Below, piece after piece: positions 1-7,956 of a stretch of 64,000 nt of DNA. Each line of letters starts with the position of its first letter. The stretch's first letter is position 1. The stretch is from NCBI RefSeq assembly GCF_001984155.1, contig NZ_MTQO01000052.1:496001-560000 (forward strand), read 5' to 3'. Below the pieces are notes generated by a model. That model saw only the letters and a list, made by a program, of their open reading frames with translations. It did no database searches and was not told the origin of the DNA. This DNA is from Actinosynnema sp. ALI-1.44. Lineage in GTDB: Bacteria; Actinomycetota; Actinomycetes; Mycobacteriales; Pseudonocardiaceae. The position numbers were made by a program, and so were the translations under genes.

Positions 1-188
1 AGGATCGGGTCGATCCCGGTCACCTGCCACGCTTTCCACGTCAGCATCGCGACGAGCACGAGGAACGCGCCCTGTGCGACGTTGACGATGCCCATGATGC
101 CGAAGACCAGCGTCAGCCCGGCCGCCATCAGGGCGTAGACCCCGCCGATCAACACCCCCAACGCGACCGTCTGCACCGCTTGGGTCAT
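1..188 (-). CDS. Branched-chain amino-acid ABC transporter permease (LivH type), partial
   Basis: N-terminal 62 residues of an inner-membrane permease of the LivH/LivM type, cut by the window edge. The translation opens MTQAVQTVALGVLIGGVYAL and runs into the hydrophobic stretch AAGLTLVFGIMGIVNVAQGA. The pattern GxxYALxAxGLxLxFGxxxxxNxAxG is characteristic of the first membrane segments of LivH. Its ATG overlaps the stop codon of the upstream binding-protein gene in an ATGA, so the two are translationally coupled. The remaining LivM, LivG and LivF components would be expected beyond position 1. Substrate specificity (branched-chain amino acids, amides or urea) cannot be told from this fragment. 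Confidence 0.88.
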   Translation of the reverse strand, partial: MTQAVQTVALGVLIGGVYALMAAGLTLVFGIMGIVNVAQGAFLVLVAMLTWKAWQVTGIDPI

Positions 189-1405
189 GGCCACGCCGGC
201 TTGGGGAACACGATCCTGTCGGTGGTCGCCGCCGGTTTGGGCGAGACGACCTCGACCTTGCCGTTCTGCCACTGGGCCACCATGTACGAGCTCTGCGGCT
301 CACCGTTCGCGGCCCACCTGAGCGGGCCGAGGATCGTCGGCACCTCGTTGGCGCGCAACCAGTCCGCCAGCGCGACCTGGTCGATCCGGCCGACCTTGGT
401 CACGGCCTCCTGCAGCACCTGGCCCGCGGCGAACGCGTCCGCCGCGTCCTCGGTCGGCGGGCCGTTGAAGCGCTTGCGGTACTCCTGCGCGAACTCGGCG
501 TTCACCGGCGTCTTGGCGGCCTCGCTCCAACTGGTGCTGTACAACACGCCTTCGGTCGCGTCCTTGCCGACGCCGTCGCTGTACTGGTTGCCGTTGCCGG
601 GCGCGTTGGTCTGGAAGAAGACCTTGGGCGAGAACCCGACCTGTCGCAGCGCGCGCACCGCGCCGATGCCGTCCTCGAACTGGGCGCCCTGCGCGAACAG
701 GTCAGGCGACTCGGCCACGGCGGCGCTGACGATCGGCTGGAAGTTCGTGGTGTTGGCCGGGTAGACGGTCGAGTGGACGGTCCGCAGCCCGGCCGCTTCC
801 AGTTGGCGCTGCAGCGACTCGATGACCGGCCGGGTGAACGGGTCATCCTGCGTGATGAACGCGGCGGTCCTGGGCCGTTGCGCCTCGGGCAGGGACTTCA
901 CCCACTCCGTGACGCCGTCCGCGTGGTGCGGCGCCGTCGCCGGTTGCGCGAAGAACAGCATTTTGAACCCGCGGGTGAACATGTTCGGCGCGGCGCCCGC
1001 CGGTTCGACGAAAAGCATCTGGTTGCGCTCGGCCACAGCGGAAGCGGCGTAGTTGAGCAGCGACGAGAAGCTGCCGAGCAGGAGGTCCACCTTGTCCTGC
1101 GTGATCAGCTTGGTGTAGTCGGCGATGATCGTGTCCTGGTTGCTGGCGTCGTCGGTGACGCGCAGGTCCACCTGCCTGCCGAGCAGGCCGCCCGCGGCGT
1201 TGACCCGGTCGCGCCAGATCTCGTAACCGCGCCTCGCCTCGCCACCGGGCTGGGAGAACTGCCCGGTGAGCGGCAACGACGTGCCGATCAGGATCGGACC
1301 ACCCCCGCCGCCGGCCTGGCCACCGCCCCCGCACCCGGCGCTGACCAGCAACGCCGCGCACGCGACGAGGGCACGCAGCCTGAGCCGGACGGATCGTTCT
1401 CGCAT
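185..1405 (-). CDS. Branched-chain amino-acid-type ABC transporter substrate-binding lipoprotein
   Basis: Extracellular type-I periplasmic-binding protein (Peripla_BP_6/LivK-like), 406 residues, delivering a ligand to the LivH-type permease that follows. The N-terminus is a lipoprotein signal: basic MRERSVRLRLR, a hydrophobic core, then LLVSAGC with the lipidated cysteine, and a Gly-rich tether. The mature part starts with ILIGTSLPLTGQFSQPGGEA, the usual LivK opening strand. The frame stays open upstream to 1573, but I place the start at ATG 1405 because GAGGAG sits 8 nt before it and the signal peptide begins there. It shares an ATGA with the downstream permease. The true ligand is unknown; amino acids, amides and aromatic acids are all known ligands in this family. 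Confidence 0.9.
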   Translation of the reverse strand: MRERSVRLRLRALVACAALLVSAGCGGGGQAGGGGGPILIGTSLPLTGQFSQPGGEARRGYEIWRDRVNAAGGLLGRQVDLRVTDDASNQDTIIADYTKLITQDKVDLLLGSFSSLLNYAASAVAERNQMLFVEPAGAAPNMFTRGFKMLFFAQPATAPHHADGVTEWVKSLPEAQRPRTAAFITQDDPFTRPVIESLQRQLEAAGLRTVHSTVYPANTTNFQPIVSAAVAESPDLFAQGAQFEDGIGAVRALRQVGFSPKVFFQTNAPGNGNQYSDGVGKDATEGVLYSTSWSEAAKTPVNAEFAQEYRKRFNGPPTEDAADAFAAGQVLQEAVTKVGRIDQVALADWLRANEVPTILGPLRWAANGEPQSSYMVAQWQNGKVEVVSPKPAATTDRIVFPKPAWP

Positions 1406-1577
1406 CACGGATCTCCTCGACGTCGTCGAAGTCCCAACCCAACCATGGCAAACGATTGCAGCACAGCGCCTTTGGTCGCACGCTGTGCTGACTTCCCTGT
1501 GACCACTAGGGGGTATCACGGCACCAAAGCCGGCACCACCCGCCATCTGTCGCGCCCGATTGGTCTCCGCCACCGGC

Positions 1578-2021
1578 TCACCGCCGGTAGGTGTAGAGGA
1601 TCAGCCCTTCGTTGTACTTGGCCAGCCTGTCGTACAGCGCGCGAGCAGGGGCGTCTGTCAGTGTGTTCCAGTAGAGGCGTGGCGCGCCGTGTTCCTTGGC
1701 GTCCGTCGCCACCCAGTTGATCATCGCCGTCGCGACGCCACGCCGCCGGGCTGCCGGCTCGACGAACAGGTCCGCCAGGTAGCACCTTCCCCCGTTGCCC
1801 CAGACACTCGCGTGGAACACGTAGTGCGCGACACCGATGGCCTTGCCGTCCAGTCGCGCGATGATCCCGCGTATCCGGTCGGCGAGCAGCTTCTGCCAGG
1901 TCGGTTCGTAGCTGTCGTCGCTGATGTCGTGCGCGAAGTGCGTGTGGTGGCCCCGCGCGAGCACTTCCCATTCGGCACGGTCGGATTCGGTCACAAGACT
2001 GATCTCCAGCACGGCGACCAT
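1578..2021 (-). CDS. GNAT-family N-acetyltransferase
   Basis: A 147-residue GCN5-related acetyltransferase, expected to move acetyl from acetyl-CoA to an amine. The acetyl-CoA-binding core is visible: CYLADLFVEPAARRRGVATA is the strand-4/motif A segment with the R-R-G-V-A pyrophosphate loop, followed by a helix. The C-terminal PRLYWNTLTDAPARALYDRL is the usual motif B with the Tyr that protonates CoA. It is the last gene of a minus-strand run and starts 26 nt after the YjbR-like gene. The substrate cannot be inferred. Confidence 0.85.
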   Translation of the reverse strand: MVAVLEISLVTESDRAEWEVLARGHHTHFAHDISDDSYEPTWQKLLADRIRGIIARLDGKAIGVAHYVFHASVWGNGGRCYLADLFVEPAARRRGVATAMINWVATDAKEHGAPRLYWNTLTDAPARALYDRLAKYNEGLILYTYRR

Positions 2022-2047
2022 CCTGCACCACAGCCGGTGCCGGGGTT

Positions 2048-2446
2048 TCAGTCTTGGCGGAACTGCTCAAGGTACTGCTTCGCCAGCCGCTTCGGCGCGC
2101 GGTCCAGCCACGCCTCGGTGACCAGCTCCGCCAGTTCGGCGACCGCGATCTCCGGCAGCCGGACGAGCACCGCCGGATACCCGTCGAAGTGCGGCGTGGT
2201 GAAGTACACCGCCGGGTCCTCGGCCAGCAGCGCTTCCTTGACGCCGACGTCGGCGACCCGCGCGCCGAGGATCGGGCCGTCCGGCGCGTCGTCGCCCAGC
2301 GCGGCCAGATCCGCCTTGCGCAACGGCCTTTCCCATACGAGCAGCTTGTCCTTCACCTGCCAACGCACTGTTCCATCGCCCGCCACCGACTCGGCGGCGG
2401 CGGGCAGTGCCATGGCGATCCGGCGGACATCGTCCCAGTCAGCCAC
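2048..2446 (-). CDS. MmcQ/YjbR family protein
   Basis: A 132-residue protein of the MmcQ/YjbR (CyaY-like fold) family. The opening WDDVRRIAMALP, the middle KDKLLVWERPLRK and the tail WLDRAPKRLAKQYLEQF match the family pattern (ALPGxxE, W-x-R-P/F-R, W-xxAPKxLxxxy). It starts with GTG 12 nt after the dienelactone-hydrolase stop with GAGGG upstream, so it is probably co-transcribed. The family has been called DNA-binding but has no settled biochemical role, and none is assigned here. Confidence 0.86.
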   Translation of the reverse strand: MADWDDVRRIAMALPAAAESVAGDGTVRWQVKDKLLVWERPLRKADLAALGDDAPDGPILGARVADVGVKEALLAEDPAVYFTTPHFDGYPAVLVRLPEIAVAELAELVTEAWLDRAPKRLAKQYLEQFRQD

Positions 2447-2458
2447 CAGGAACCGCCC

Positions 2459-3181
2459 TCACCGCAGGTGTTCGCCGAAGAACGCCTCGATCCGGTGCCA
2501 CGCGTCGGTCGCCGCCGCGGGCTGCGGTCCCATCCCGGCGATCCGCATGATCACCCGCACCGGCCGCGGCCCGATCTCCGCGTCGTTGAGGAACGAGTGT
2601 CCCGCCGACTGGTACTGCTTCACGTCGTGCGGGATACCGGCCTTCGTCAGCGCCCGCTCCAGTTTGGCCGGAACGCTCCGCAACGGCAGGTCCCGCCCGC
2701 CGTAGCTGGCCACGATCGGACACGCGCCCGCGAGCGCCGCGTCCAGATCACGCGGCAGGAAGCCGTAGTTCACCGCGGACGCGTCGAACCCGGCGTTCGC
2801 CGTCGCGAGAGCGAAGCTGCCGCCCATGCAGAACCCGATCACACCGACGTTGCCCGTGCAGTCGTCGGACTCGACCAGCCACTCGCGGGCGGACTCGATG
2901 TCGGCGAACGGCGTGCCCTCGCCCTTCCACAGCGACCGCATGGTGGACACCAGGCACTTGCGCACGCCACCCGCGCTGAACAGGTCGACCGCGAGCGCCA
3001 GGTAGCCCGCCTCGGCCAGCCGGTCGGCCTGTCTGCGAACGACGTCGTTGAGCCCGACCGCCTCGTGGATCACCACCACACCGGGCCACGGGCCGTCCCC
3101 GGACGGCCTGACCAGATAGCCGCCCAGCCGGGTCGACCCGCCGTTCTTGCGCGCCAGGTCAGTCAGATCTACGTGAGTCAC
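2459..3181 (-). CDS. Dienelactone hydrolase family protein
   Basis: Cytosolic alpha/beta hydrolase of the dienelactone hydrolase type, 240 residues. The nucleophile is a cysteine in GFCMGG, the aspartate lies in YGGRD, and the histidine in AGHSF, giving the Cys-Asp-His triad of this family. PGVVVIHEAVGL supplies the oxyanion region with the family's conserved Glu. The start is GTG at 3181, preceded by GGAGAGGGGAG; an upstream in-frame start would lack this site. It follows the EamA exporter by 54 nt on the same strand. Bona fide chlorocatechol-pathway neighbours are absent, so a general esterase/lactonase role is more likely than dienelactone turnover. Confidence 0.88.
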   Translation of the reverse strand: MTHVDLTDLARKNGGSTRLGGYLVRPSGDGPWPGVVVIHEAVGLNDVVRRQADRLAEAGYLALAVDLFSAGGVRKCLVSTMRSLWKGEGTPFADIESAREWLVESDDCTGNVGVIGFCMGGSFALATANAGFDASAVNYGFLPRDLDAALAGACPIVASYGGRDLPLRSVPAKLERALTKAGIPHDVKQYQSAGHSFLNDAEIGPRPVRVIMRIAGMGPQPAAATDAWHRIEAFFGEHLR

Positions 3182-3235
3182 ACGCCCGCTCCCCTCTCCT
3201 TCGGAACCTGGGAGACGGTAGCGATCTGTCACCGT

Positions 3236-4150
3236 TCACGCATTCCGGCGTGCGGAATGGGCGATTTTTTGTTCCGGTGGGACAGGGACCGCCGCGGCCT
3301 TCGAGCGTTCCCGTGCGGTCGCCAGCACCGATCCGCTCAGGATCAGCACGAAGGCGACGATCGTGGTCACGGTGAGGGACTCGTTGAGGATCAGCACCCC
3401 GGCCGCGACCGCGACCAGCGGGTTGACGTACGTGATCACCACCGCCTTGGACGGCCCCACCTCCTTGAACAGCTCGAAGAACACCAGCAGCCCGATCGCC
3501 GTGCACACCACCGTGAGGCCGCCGAGCGCCCACAGCACGTCCTGCGACGGCATCCGGCTCGGCCACGTCACGATCGCGGCGGGCAGGTACAGGATCGCGG
3601 CAAGCCCCAGCGAGACCGTGACCAGCACGAGCCCGGGGATCTCCTGGAGCCTGCGCACCGCGATCACCGGCGCGATGGCGTACCCGACCGCGACCAGCAG
3701 GACCTCGACGACCGCCCACGCGTCCCCGCCGCTCAGGTTGGGCGCCGCCAGCAGCGCGACACCGCCGAACCCCACCGCGAGCCCAACCCACCGCAGGCCG
3801 CTGAGCCGCTCACCTCCCATGGTCGCCAGCAGCGCGCCGACCGTCGGCACGCACGCGATCAGCAACCCCGTCATCGAACTGGACAAATGGCGTTCCGCGT
3901 CCGAAAGCAGGTACCACGGCACGAGGATCTCGGTCGCCGCGAACGCCAGGATCATCAGCCAGTGCCTGCGCAGCACACCCCAGTCGATCCGGCGCAGGGC
4001 CAGCGGCAGCAGCACCGCGGCACCGACCGCCGTCCGGACGAAGACCACCATGGGAACGGACACACCGCCCACCGCCACCTTGATCATCAGGTACGGCAGC
4101 CCCCAGATGACGCCCAACAAGCCGAACAAAACCCACCCTTTACGTGTCAC
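3236..4150 (-). CDS. EamA/DMT-superfamily transporter
   Basis: Ten-helix drug/metabolite transporter of 304 residues built of two EamA repeats, probably exporting a small metabolite or amino acid across the cytoplasmic membrane. The first repeat opens VLFGLLGVIWGLPYLMIKVA, the hallmark EamA first helix, and the second repeat begins near residue 150 (WAVVEVLLVAVGYAIAPVIA). The start is GTG 4150, which lies 10 nt after the stop of the AraC-type regulator. This tight spacing suggests the regulator and transporter are one unit. No substrate can be named. Confidence 0.88.
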   Translation of the reverse strand: MTRKGWVLFGLLGVIWGLPYLMIKVAVGGVSVPMVVFVRTAVGAAVLLPLALRRIDWGVLRRHWLMILAFAATEILVPWYLLSDAERHLSSSMTGLLIACVPTVGALLATMGGERLSGLRWVGLAVGFGGVALLAAPNLSGGDAWAVVEVLLVAVGYAIAPVIAVRRLQEIPGLVLVTVSLGLAAILYLPAAIVTWPSRMPSQDVLWALGGLTVVCTAIGLLVFFELFKEVGPSKAVVITYVNPLVAVAAGVLILNESLTVTTIVAFVLILSGSVLATARERSKAAAVPVPPEQKIAHSARRNA

Positions 4151-4160
4151 CCGGCCAGTC

Positions 4161-4976
4161 TCACCGGGGCCGCGGCGCCGAGTCTTGAACGCTGTTGCGG
4201 AAAGCACCGGGTGTGACGCCGAAGACACGCCGGAACCACCTGGTCAGATGGGCCTGGTCGGCGAATCCCGTCAAGGCGGCCGCCTGCGCGGGGCGGTGTC
4301 CCGAGGCCAGCAGCGCCCGCGCGCGGGTCGCGCGGTACTGCGACAGCCAGGCGAACGGCGGCATGCCGACCGTGTCACGGAAAACCCGCACCACCTGGAA
4401 ACGCGACAGGCCCAGCTCGTCGGCGATCTCGTGCAGACCGGGCGGATCGACCAGGCGGTCGGCGAGGCGTTCCTTGGTGACCCGCGTGACCTGCTCACCC
4501 GCCCGGACCGGGGCGAACCGCCGCGCCCCCACCGCGTGCCGGTGGACCAGTGCGGCCAGCGTCCACGACAGGCGCGACTCGGCCTCGAGCGGATCCCGCC
4601 AGCGCGTGATCATCTCGTGCGTGCGGTGGAACTCCGCCGCCAGCTCGGGATCGTGCACGACGGGCACGGGGAAGTGCGGGACACCGGCGTCGGCCAGGCT
4701 TGTCCACTGTGGATAGATGGCGCGGTAGGCGAACCCCTCCGGCACGCCAGCGCCGCCGGTGTGCGTCTCCCCCGGTTCGATCACCACGATGTCGCCGGGC
4801 CCGCCGCGGTACGACCGGGTGCCGACCCTGATGATCTCCATGCCGTCGGTGCACGCCCCGATCGCGAACTCGTCATGCGCGTGCGGGGCGAACACGTGCC
4901 GGACGAAGCGCGCCGTCATCAGGTCGAGCGGGGCGCCCTGTCCCGCGTCGACACGTGTCCACGTGGCCTGCTCCAT
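4161..4976 (-). CDS. AraC-family transcriptional regulator
   Basis: A 271-residue regulator with an N-terminal cupin sensor (residues about 20-90, containing HAHDEFAIG and PGDIVVIEPGETHTGG) and a C-terminal double helix-turn-helix. The DNA-binding part spans LHEIADELGLSRFQVVRVF and AAALTGFADQAHLTRWFRR, both standard AraC helices. Such cupin-AraC proteins typically control a neighbouring exporter, and the EamA gene begins 10 nt downstream. The gene appears leaderless: TACATT lies 6 nt before the ATG. Histidines in HAHDE could bind metal, but this is inference. Confidence 0.9.
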   Translation of the reverse strand: MEQATWTRVDAGQGAPLDLMTARFVRHVFAPHAHDEFAIGACTDGMEIIRVGTRSYRGGPGDIVVIEPGETHTGGAGVPEGFAYRAIYPQWTSLADAGVPHFPVPVVHDPELAAEFHRTHEMITRWRDPLEAESRLSWTLAALVHRHAVGARRFAPVRAGEQVTRVTKERLADRLVDPPGLHEIADELGLSRFQVVRVFRDTVGMPPFAWLSQYRATRARALLASGHRPAQAAALTGFADQAHLTRWFRRVFGVTPGAFRNSVQDSAPRPR

Positions 4977-4982
4977 GGCGCG

Positions 4983-4988
4983 AATGTA
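4983..4988 (-). promoter_or_regulatory. Leaderless -10 box of the AraC regulator gene
   Basis: TACATT on the minus strand followed by six bases (CGCGCC) and the ATG at 4976. A start of transcription 6-7 nt after the box would coincide with the initiation codon. Confidence 0.55.
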
Positions 4989-5252
4989 ACCCGCCTGGCA
5001 CGCGCGAGCCCAGCAAACGGACTCGAACGACCAGTGCTACCGTCAGGTAGGACCGGTACCGGGCGCCGCTCGGACCGGCGGTACGTCGTCAAACAGCCGG
5101 CGACGAGCCACTCGAACTCCCGGCCGGTATCCGGCCCGGAGACAGCCGTCCGATTCGGGCGGTTCCCCGTGTGGTGGCGCCGGTGAACTCCCCGACGCAA
5201 GCCGACGCCCCACGCGGTGGGCAGGTACGCGAGCGCAGAACTGTCCAGCCGA

Positions 5253-5744
5253 TTAGCGGTGACGACCTCCCCGGCCGCGCGAGCCGCCCCGGCGGCCGTA
5301 CCCGTTGTCGTCGTTGTTGTCCCGGTAGTACTCGTAGAACTTGTACGCGTAGAACGCCGCGACGTCCCAATAGGACGGCCCTTGTGGCGTGGTTGTCCGT
5401 GACGGCGTGGTCGGTTTCGGTTCGGACGACGTGGTCGCCACGGGTGGTGCCGGGGAGGGCGGGTTCTTCTTCGGCGGATCGACCGGCTGCACGGGCGGTG
5501 GCTGCACCGGGATCCGCACGGCCGACGACGCCGAAGTCACCGCCACCGGTGGGACGACCGGGATGAACACCGTTGGCGCCTGGGGTTTCCCACCGGGCCG
5601 CGCGCCGTCGAACGCACCGGCCTCGGGCACTTCGATCCGCGGCCGGTACGGCTGTTCCTCGTGCGGGTTCACGATGGCCGTCGCCACGATCACTGCCAGC
5701 ACGCCGACCGTTCCCACGGCAGCCCAGTCGAGCCTGCGCCTCAC
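5253..5744 (-). CDS. Membrane-anchored proline-rich protein of unknown function
   Basis: A 163-residue protein with no recognised family. After VRRRLDW there is one membrane segment (about residues 8-25, AVGTVGVLAVIVATAIV), then an extracellular low-complexity region rich in Pro, Thr, Ser and Val. The C-terminus has a Tyr/Asp/Asn patch (YEYYRDNNDDNGYG) and a basic GRRGGSRGRGGRHR tail. The GTG start at 5744 has GGAGGGAGG just upstream; the frame stays open upstream but without such a site. It is divergent from the ADP-ribosylglycohydrolase. The disordered, charged-tail architecture suggests a cell-surface or wall-associated role, which is only inference. Confidence 0.6.
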   Translation of the reverse strand: MRRRLDWAAVGTVGVLAVIVATAIVNPHEEQPYRPRIEVPEAGAFDGARPGGKPQAPTVFIPVVPPVAVTSASSAVRIPVQPPPVQPVDPPKKNPPSPAPPVATTSSEPKPTTPSRTTTPQGPSYWDVAAFYAYKFYEYYRDNNDDNGYGRRGGSRGRGGRHR

Positions 5745-5884
5745 CGCGCCTCCCTCCCTCGGGATCCCCGCGTGACAATGGGTAACCGCGCCACTGTGGA
5801 TAGTCAAGATCGCATGTGCGTGAGGCATCGCGACAATCCGGTTGCCCTGTCCGGCAGAATGACGCCGACGAGAGGGAGGCATTC

Positions 5885-6721
5885 GTGCTGGTCGAATTGG
5901 CTGTCGGGGACGCGTACGGCGCCGGCTTCGAGTACGCCCCCCGCGCGTTCGTCGAGGCGCGCAACACGCTGGACGGCTACGTCCAGCACGAGACGCACCA
6001 CGGCATCGGGCCTGGACGGTACACCGACGACACCCAGATGACCATCGCGGTGGCCGAAGCGCTCGTCTCCGGTGAGGAGTGGACGCCGCTGAACCTCGCT
6101 TCCCGGTTCACGCAAGCGTTTCACCGTGACCAACGTGTCGGGTACGCCACCAGGTTCCACTCGTTCCTGCTCGATGTGCGCGACGGTGCCGACTTCCTCG
6201 CCAGGATCATGCCCGAGAGTGACAAAAGTGGCGCGGCGATGCGGGTCTCCCCGGTCGGCCTGCTGCCTGGCGTGGCCGACGTGCTGCACTACGCGGCCGT
6301 CCAGGCTCGTGTCACGCACGACACCCCGGAAGGTGTCGAAGCGGCACAGGCAGCCGCGTTGGCCGTGCACTACTGCCACTACGACCTCGGGCCGGTCCGC
6401 CAGGTCGGCGAATGGATCGACGCCAGGGTGCCACGCGGCGGCTGGGCGAAGACGTGGCACGGCAAAGTCGGGCCCAAGGGCCGGATGAGCGTCACCGCCG
6501 CGCTGACCGCGTTGGCCGCCAACACGAGCATGAGCGAGTTGCTGAAAGCTTGTGTCGCGTTCACCGGGGACGTCGACACCGTCGCCACAGTCGCGTTGGC
6601 GGCCGCGTCCAGGTCAGCGGAGTACACGCGGGATCTACCCGAGCACCTGGTGTCCGGCTTGGAGAACGGACCGTTCGGCCGGGACTACCTCGCCGCCTTG
6701 GACGCGCGGTTGCAGGCCTGA
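5885..6721 (+). CDS. ADP-ribosylglycohydrolase family protein (DraG-like)
   Basis: A 278-residue member of the ADP-ribosyl-glycohydrolase fold, which removes ADP-ribose from proteins or small molecules using a pair of Mg ions. The first metal motif is seen in GRYTDDTQM (family T-D-D-T), and the opening VELAVGDAYGAGFEY matches the family's G-D-A-x-G-xx-x-E start. The C-terminal metal motif is TGDVDTVATVAL in place of the usual GGDTDT: both aspartates are kept while one Gly and one Thr are replaced. The start is GTG 5885 with GGGAGG 8 nt upstream. Its target is unknown and no ADP-ribosyltransferase gene is adjacent. Confidence 0.87.
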   Translation: MLVELAVGDAYGAGFEYAPRAFVEARNTLDGYVQHETHHGIGPGRYTDDTQMTIAVAEALVSGEEWTPLNLASRFTQAFHRDQRVGYATRFHSFLLDVRDGADFLARIMPESDKSGAAMRVSPVGLLPGVADVLHYAAVQARVTHDTPEGVEAAQAAALAVHYCHYDLGPVRQVGEWIDARVPRGGWAKTWHGKVGPKGRMSVTAALTALAANTSMSELLKACVAFTGDVDTVATVALAAASRSAEYTRDLPEHLVSGLENGPFGRDYLAALDARLQA

Positions 6722-6737
6722 CACGGCCACCGAGCTG

Positions 6738-7610
6738 TCAGGGTGTGCTGTCGAGGCCGACGGCGATGTCGGTGAGCGGGAACGGGAACTGGCCGAGCGC
6801 GGCTGTGGTCCCGGTGAAGAGGTTGACGCTGTAGAGCGTCGCCGGGCTGCCGCTCGGCGGGGTGAAGGTGGCGAACGCGGTGTTCGACACCGTCTTGCCA
6901 CCGGACAGGTCGCTGTAGACGTCGAAGCCCGCGTTGGCACCGGTGTCGACGCCGAGCGAGCCGACCGGCGCCAGCAGGCCGTTGTTGGCCGGAGCCTGCA
7001 GGACGAGCTGGTCCGCGGCCGTGTCGATGTCGAACAGCGTGGTCGCGGTGGCCGGGTTCAGGTCGTTGTTCGTGTACGCGGCCGCGGTGACGTTCCTGGT
7101 GGGTCCGAGCGCCGGTGGGGTGCTCAGGACGGCGTCCTCGACCGTGGTGTGGTCGTTGAGGTTGTGCCGCAGGTTCTGGCCCTGGTCGCTGATCACCCGC
7201 AACCGGTCGGCCGCCGGGTTGAAGTCCACGCCGAAGTTCTTGCCCCACAAGGACACGGTCAACTGCGAGACCTTCTTGACGATCACGTCCCCGACCCCGC
7301 CGGGCGGGAACGTCACCGAGTAGATGCCGCCTTTGTCGCCGACCAGGTACATGCGGCCGTCCTGGACCCGGTAGTCGATGCCGATCGCGGCGGTGTCGCC
7401 GACGAATCCGCTGATCTGCCTGAACCAGTTGAGCACCTGGGGCTGGTTGGTGGTGAACGCCGCCATGATCGTGCCGTCGGCGGAGATCCCGAACGCGGGC
7501 AGGCTCAGGGTCTGGGCCCTGCCGGTGCCCGGCGACGTCGCGAAAAATGCCGTCGACGCGGCCAGAACCGCGGCCGCCGCGGCGATTGACTTCTTGACCC
7601 GTGCTCTCAC
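6738..7610 (-). CDS. Secreted DUF4394 domain-containing protein
   Basis: A 290-residue exported protein. It has a Sec signal peptide (MRARVKKSIAAAAAVLAAST) followed by a single DUF4394 domain with the family's recurring motifs: GIDYRVQDGRMYLVG, GVDFNPAADRLRVISDQGQN, the LR-NLN segment, and a final GVDTGANAGFDVYSD strand. DUF4394 is predicted to form a beta-propeller and has no defined activity. It starts with GTG behind a strong AGGAGGACGC site. The upstream region holds a TAGCTT -10 box and two ACTGGACG repeats, described separately. Part of the promoter and 5' end is duplicated upstream in a decayed copy. Confidence 0.88.
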   Translation of the reverse strand: MRARVKKSIAAAAAVLAASTAFFATSPGTGRAQTLSLPAFGISADGTIMAAFTTNQPQVLNWFRQISGFVGDTAAIGIDYRVQDGRMYLVGDKGGIYSVTFPPGGVGDVIVKKVSQLTVSLWGKNFGVDFNPAADRLRVISDQGQNLRHNLNDHTTVEDAVLSTPPALGPTRNVTAAAYTNNDLNPATATTLFDIDTAADQLVLQAPANNGLLAPVGSLGVDTGANAGFDVYSDLSGGKTVSNTAFATFTPPSGSPATLYSVNLFTGTTAALGQFPFPLTDIAVGLDSTP

Positions 7611-7649
7611 GATGCGTCCTCCTGAGCTTCTGGTGTGGCCCGCGACCAG

Positions 7650-7686
7650 AAGCTATTCGCCGCGACTGGACGTCCACTGGACGCGG
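7650..7686 (-). promoter_or_regulatory. SARP-type promoter of the DUF4394 gene
   Basis: On the minus strand two identical octamers CGTCCAGT (plus-strand ACTGGACG at 7665-7672 and 7676-7683) repeat with an 11-bp period. Nine bases further is TAGCTT (7655-7650), a -10 box, leaving a leader of about 33 nt with AGGAGG before the start codon. Direct heptamer repeats with 11-bp spacing, placed about 8 bp upstream of the -10 box, are the known binding layout of SARP regulators. A SARP gene lies at 8498-11677. The link is inferred. Confidence 0.6.
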
Positions 7687-7690
7687 CGGC

Positions 7691-7956
7691 ACCCCGCTAC
7701 CGGAGATCCCGAACGCGGGCAGGCGGGGAACCGTCCTGCCCGCGTTCGGGGTACTTGCCCAGCCGGTGGCCCGACGTCGCCGCCGCGAACACCGCCGACG
7801 CGGCCAGAACCGCTGCTGCCGCGGCGAGCCCCCTCCGGAACCGTGTTTCTCACGATTCTCCCCTCGAACCCATCTGACGCGGCGGATCCGCCTTGGCCGA
7901 CCGGCCCTCGACGGCCATCCGCCGAGGAACACGAGGCTATCGCCGTTGATTGGACG
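7691..7956 (-). pseudogene. Decayed partial duplicate of the DUF4394 gene and its promoter
   Basis: This stretch repeats the signal-peptide end of the DUF4394 gene. A GTG (7853) with GAGAAACACG follows, then in a shifted frame LAAAAAVLAASAVFAAATSG matches the parent's signal peptide, and in a third frame LPAFGISGSG matches its first mature residues (LPAFGISADG). At least two frameshifts and a stop remove coding capacity, and the rest of the domain is absent. The promoter was copied too: TAGCCT at 7939-7934, a 9-nt spacer, then GTCCA-type repeats. A perfect 16-bp inverted repeat (7708-7723/7735-7750) lies in the decayed part. Confidence 0.6.
7708..7750. repeat. Perfect 16-bp inverted repeat
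   Basis: CCCGAACGCGGGCAGG (7708-7723) and its exact complement (7735-7750) are separated by 11 bases. The left arm is copied from the LPAFGI codons of the DUF4394 gene. The right arm looks like an inverted copy, so the hairpin probably arose during the rearrangement that made the remnant; it may now terminate transcription. Confidence 0.6.

Noticed and set aside
1406-1573. Longer N-terminus of the LivK-like lipoprotein
   Set aside because: It would bury the lipoprotein signal peptide; a good ribosome site precedes ATG 1405.
2054-4216. Long plus-strand open frame opposite the EamA, hydrolase and YjbR genes
   Set aside because: Arg/His/Pro/Gln-rich composition with no motif; it is the GC-driven shadow of real minus-strand genes. 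The same applies to 8825-11752, 32160-33572, 33716-35719, 35634-37553 and 40659-43370.
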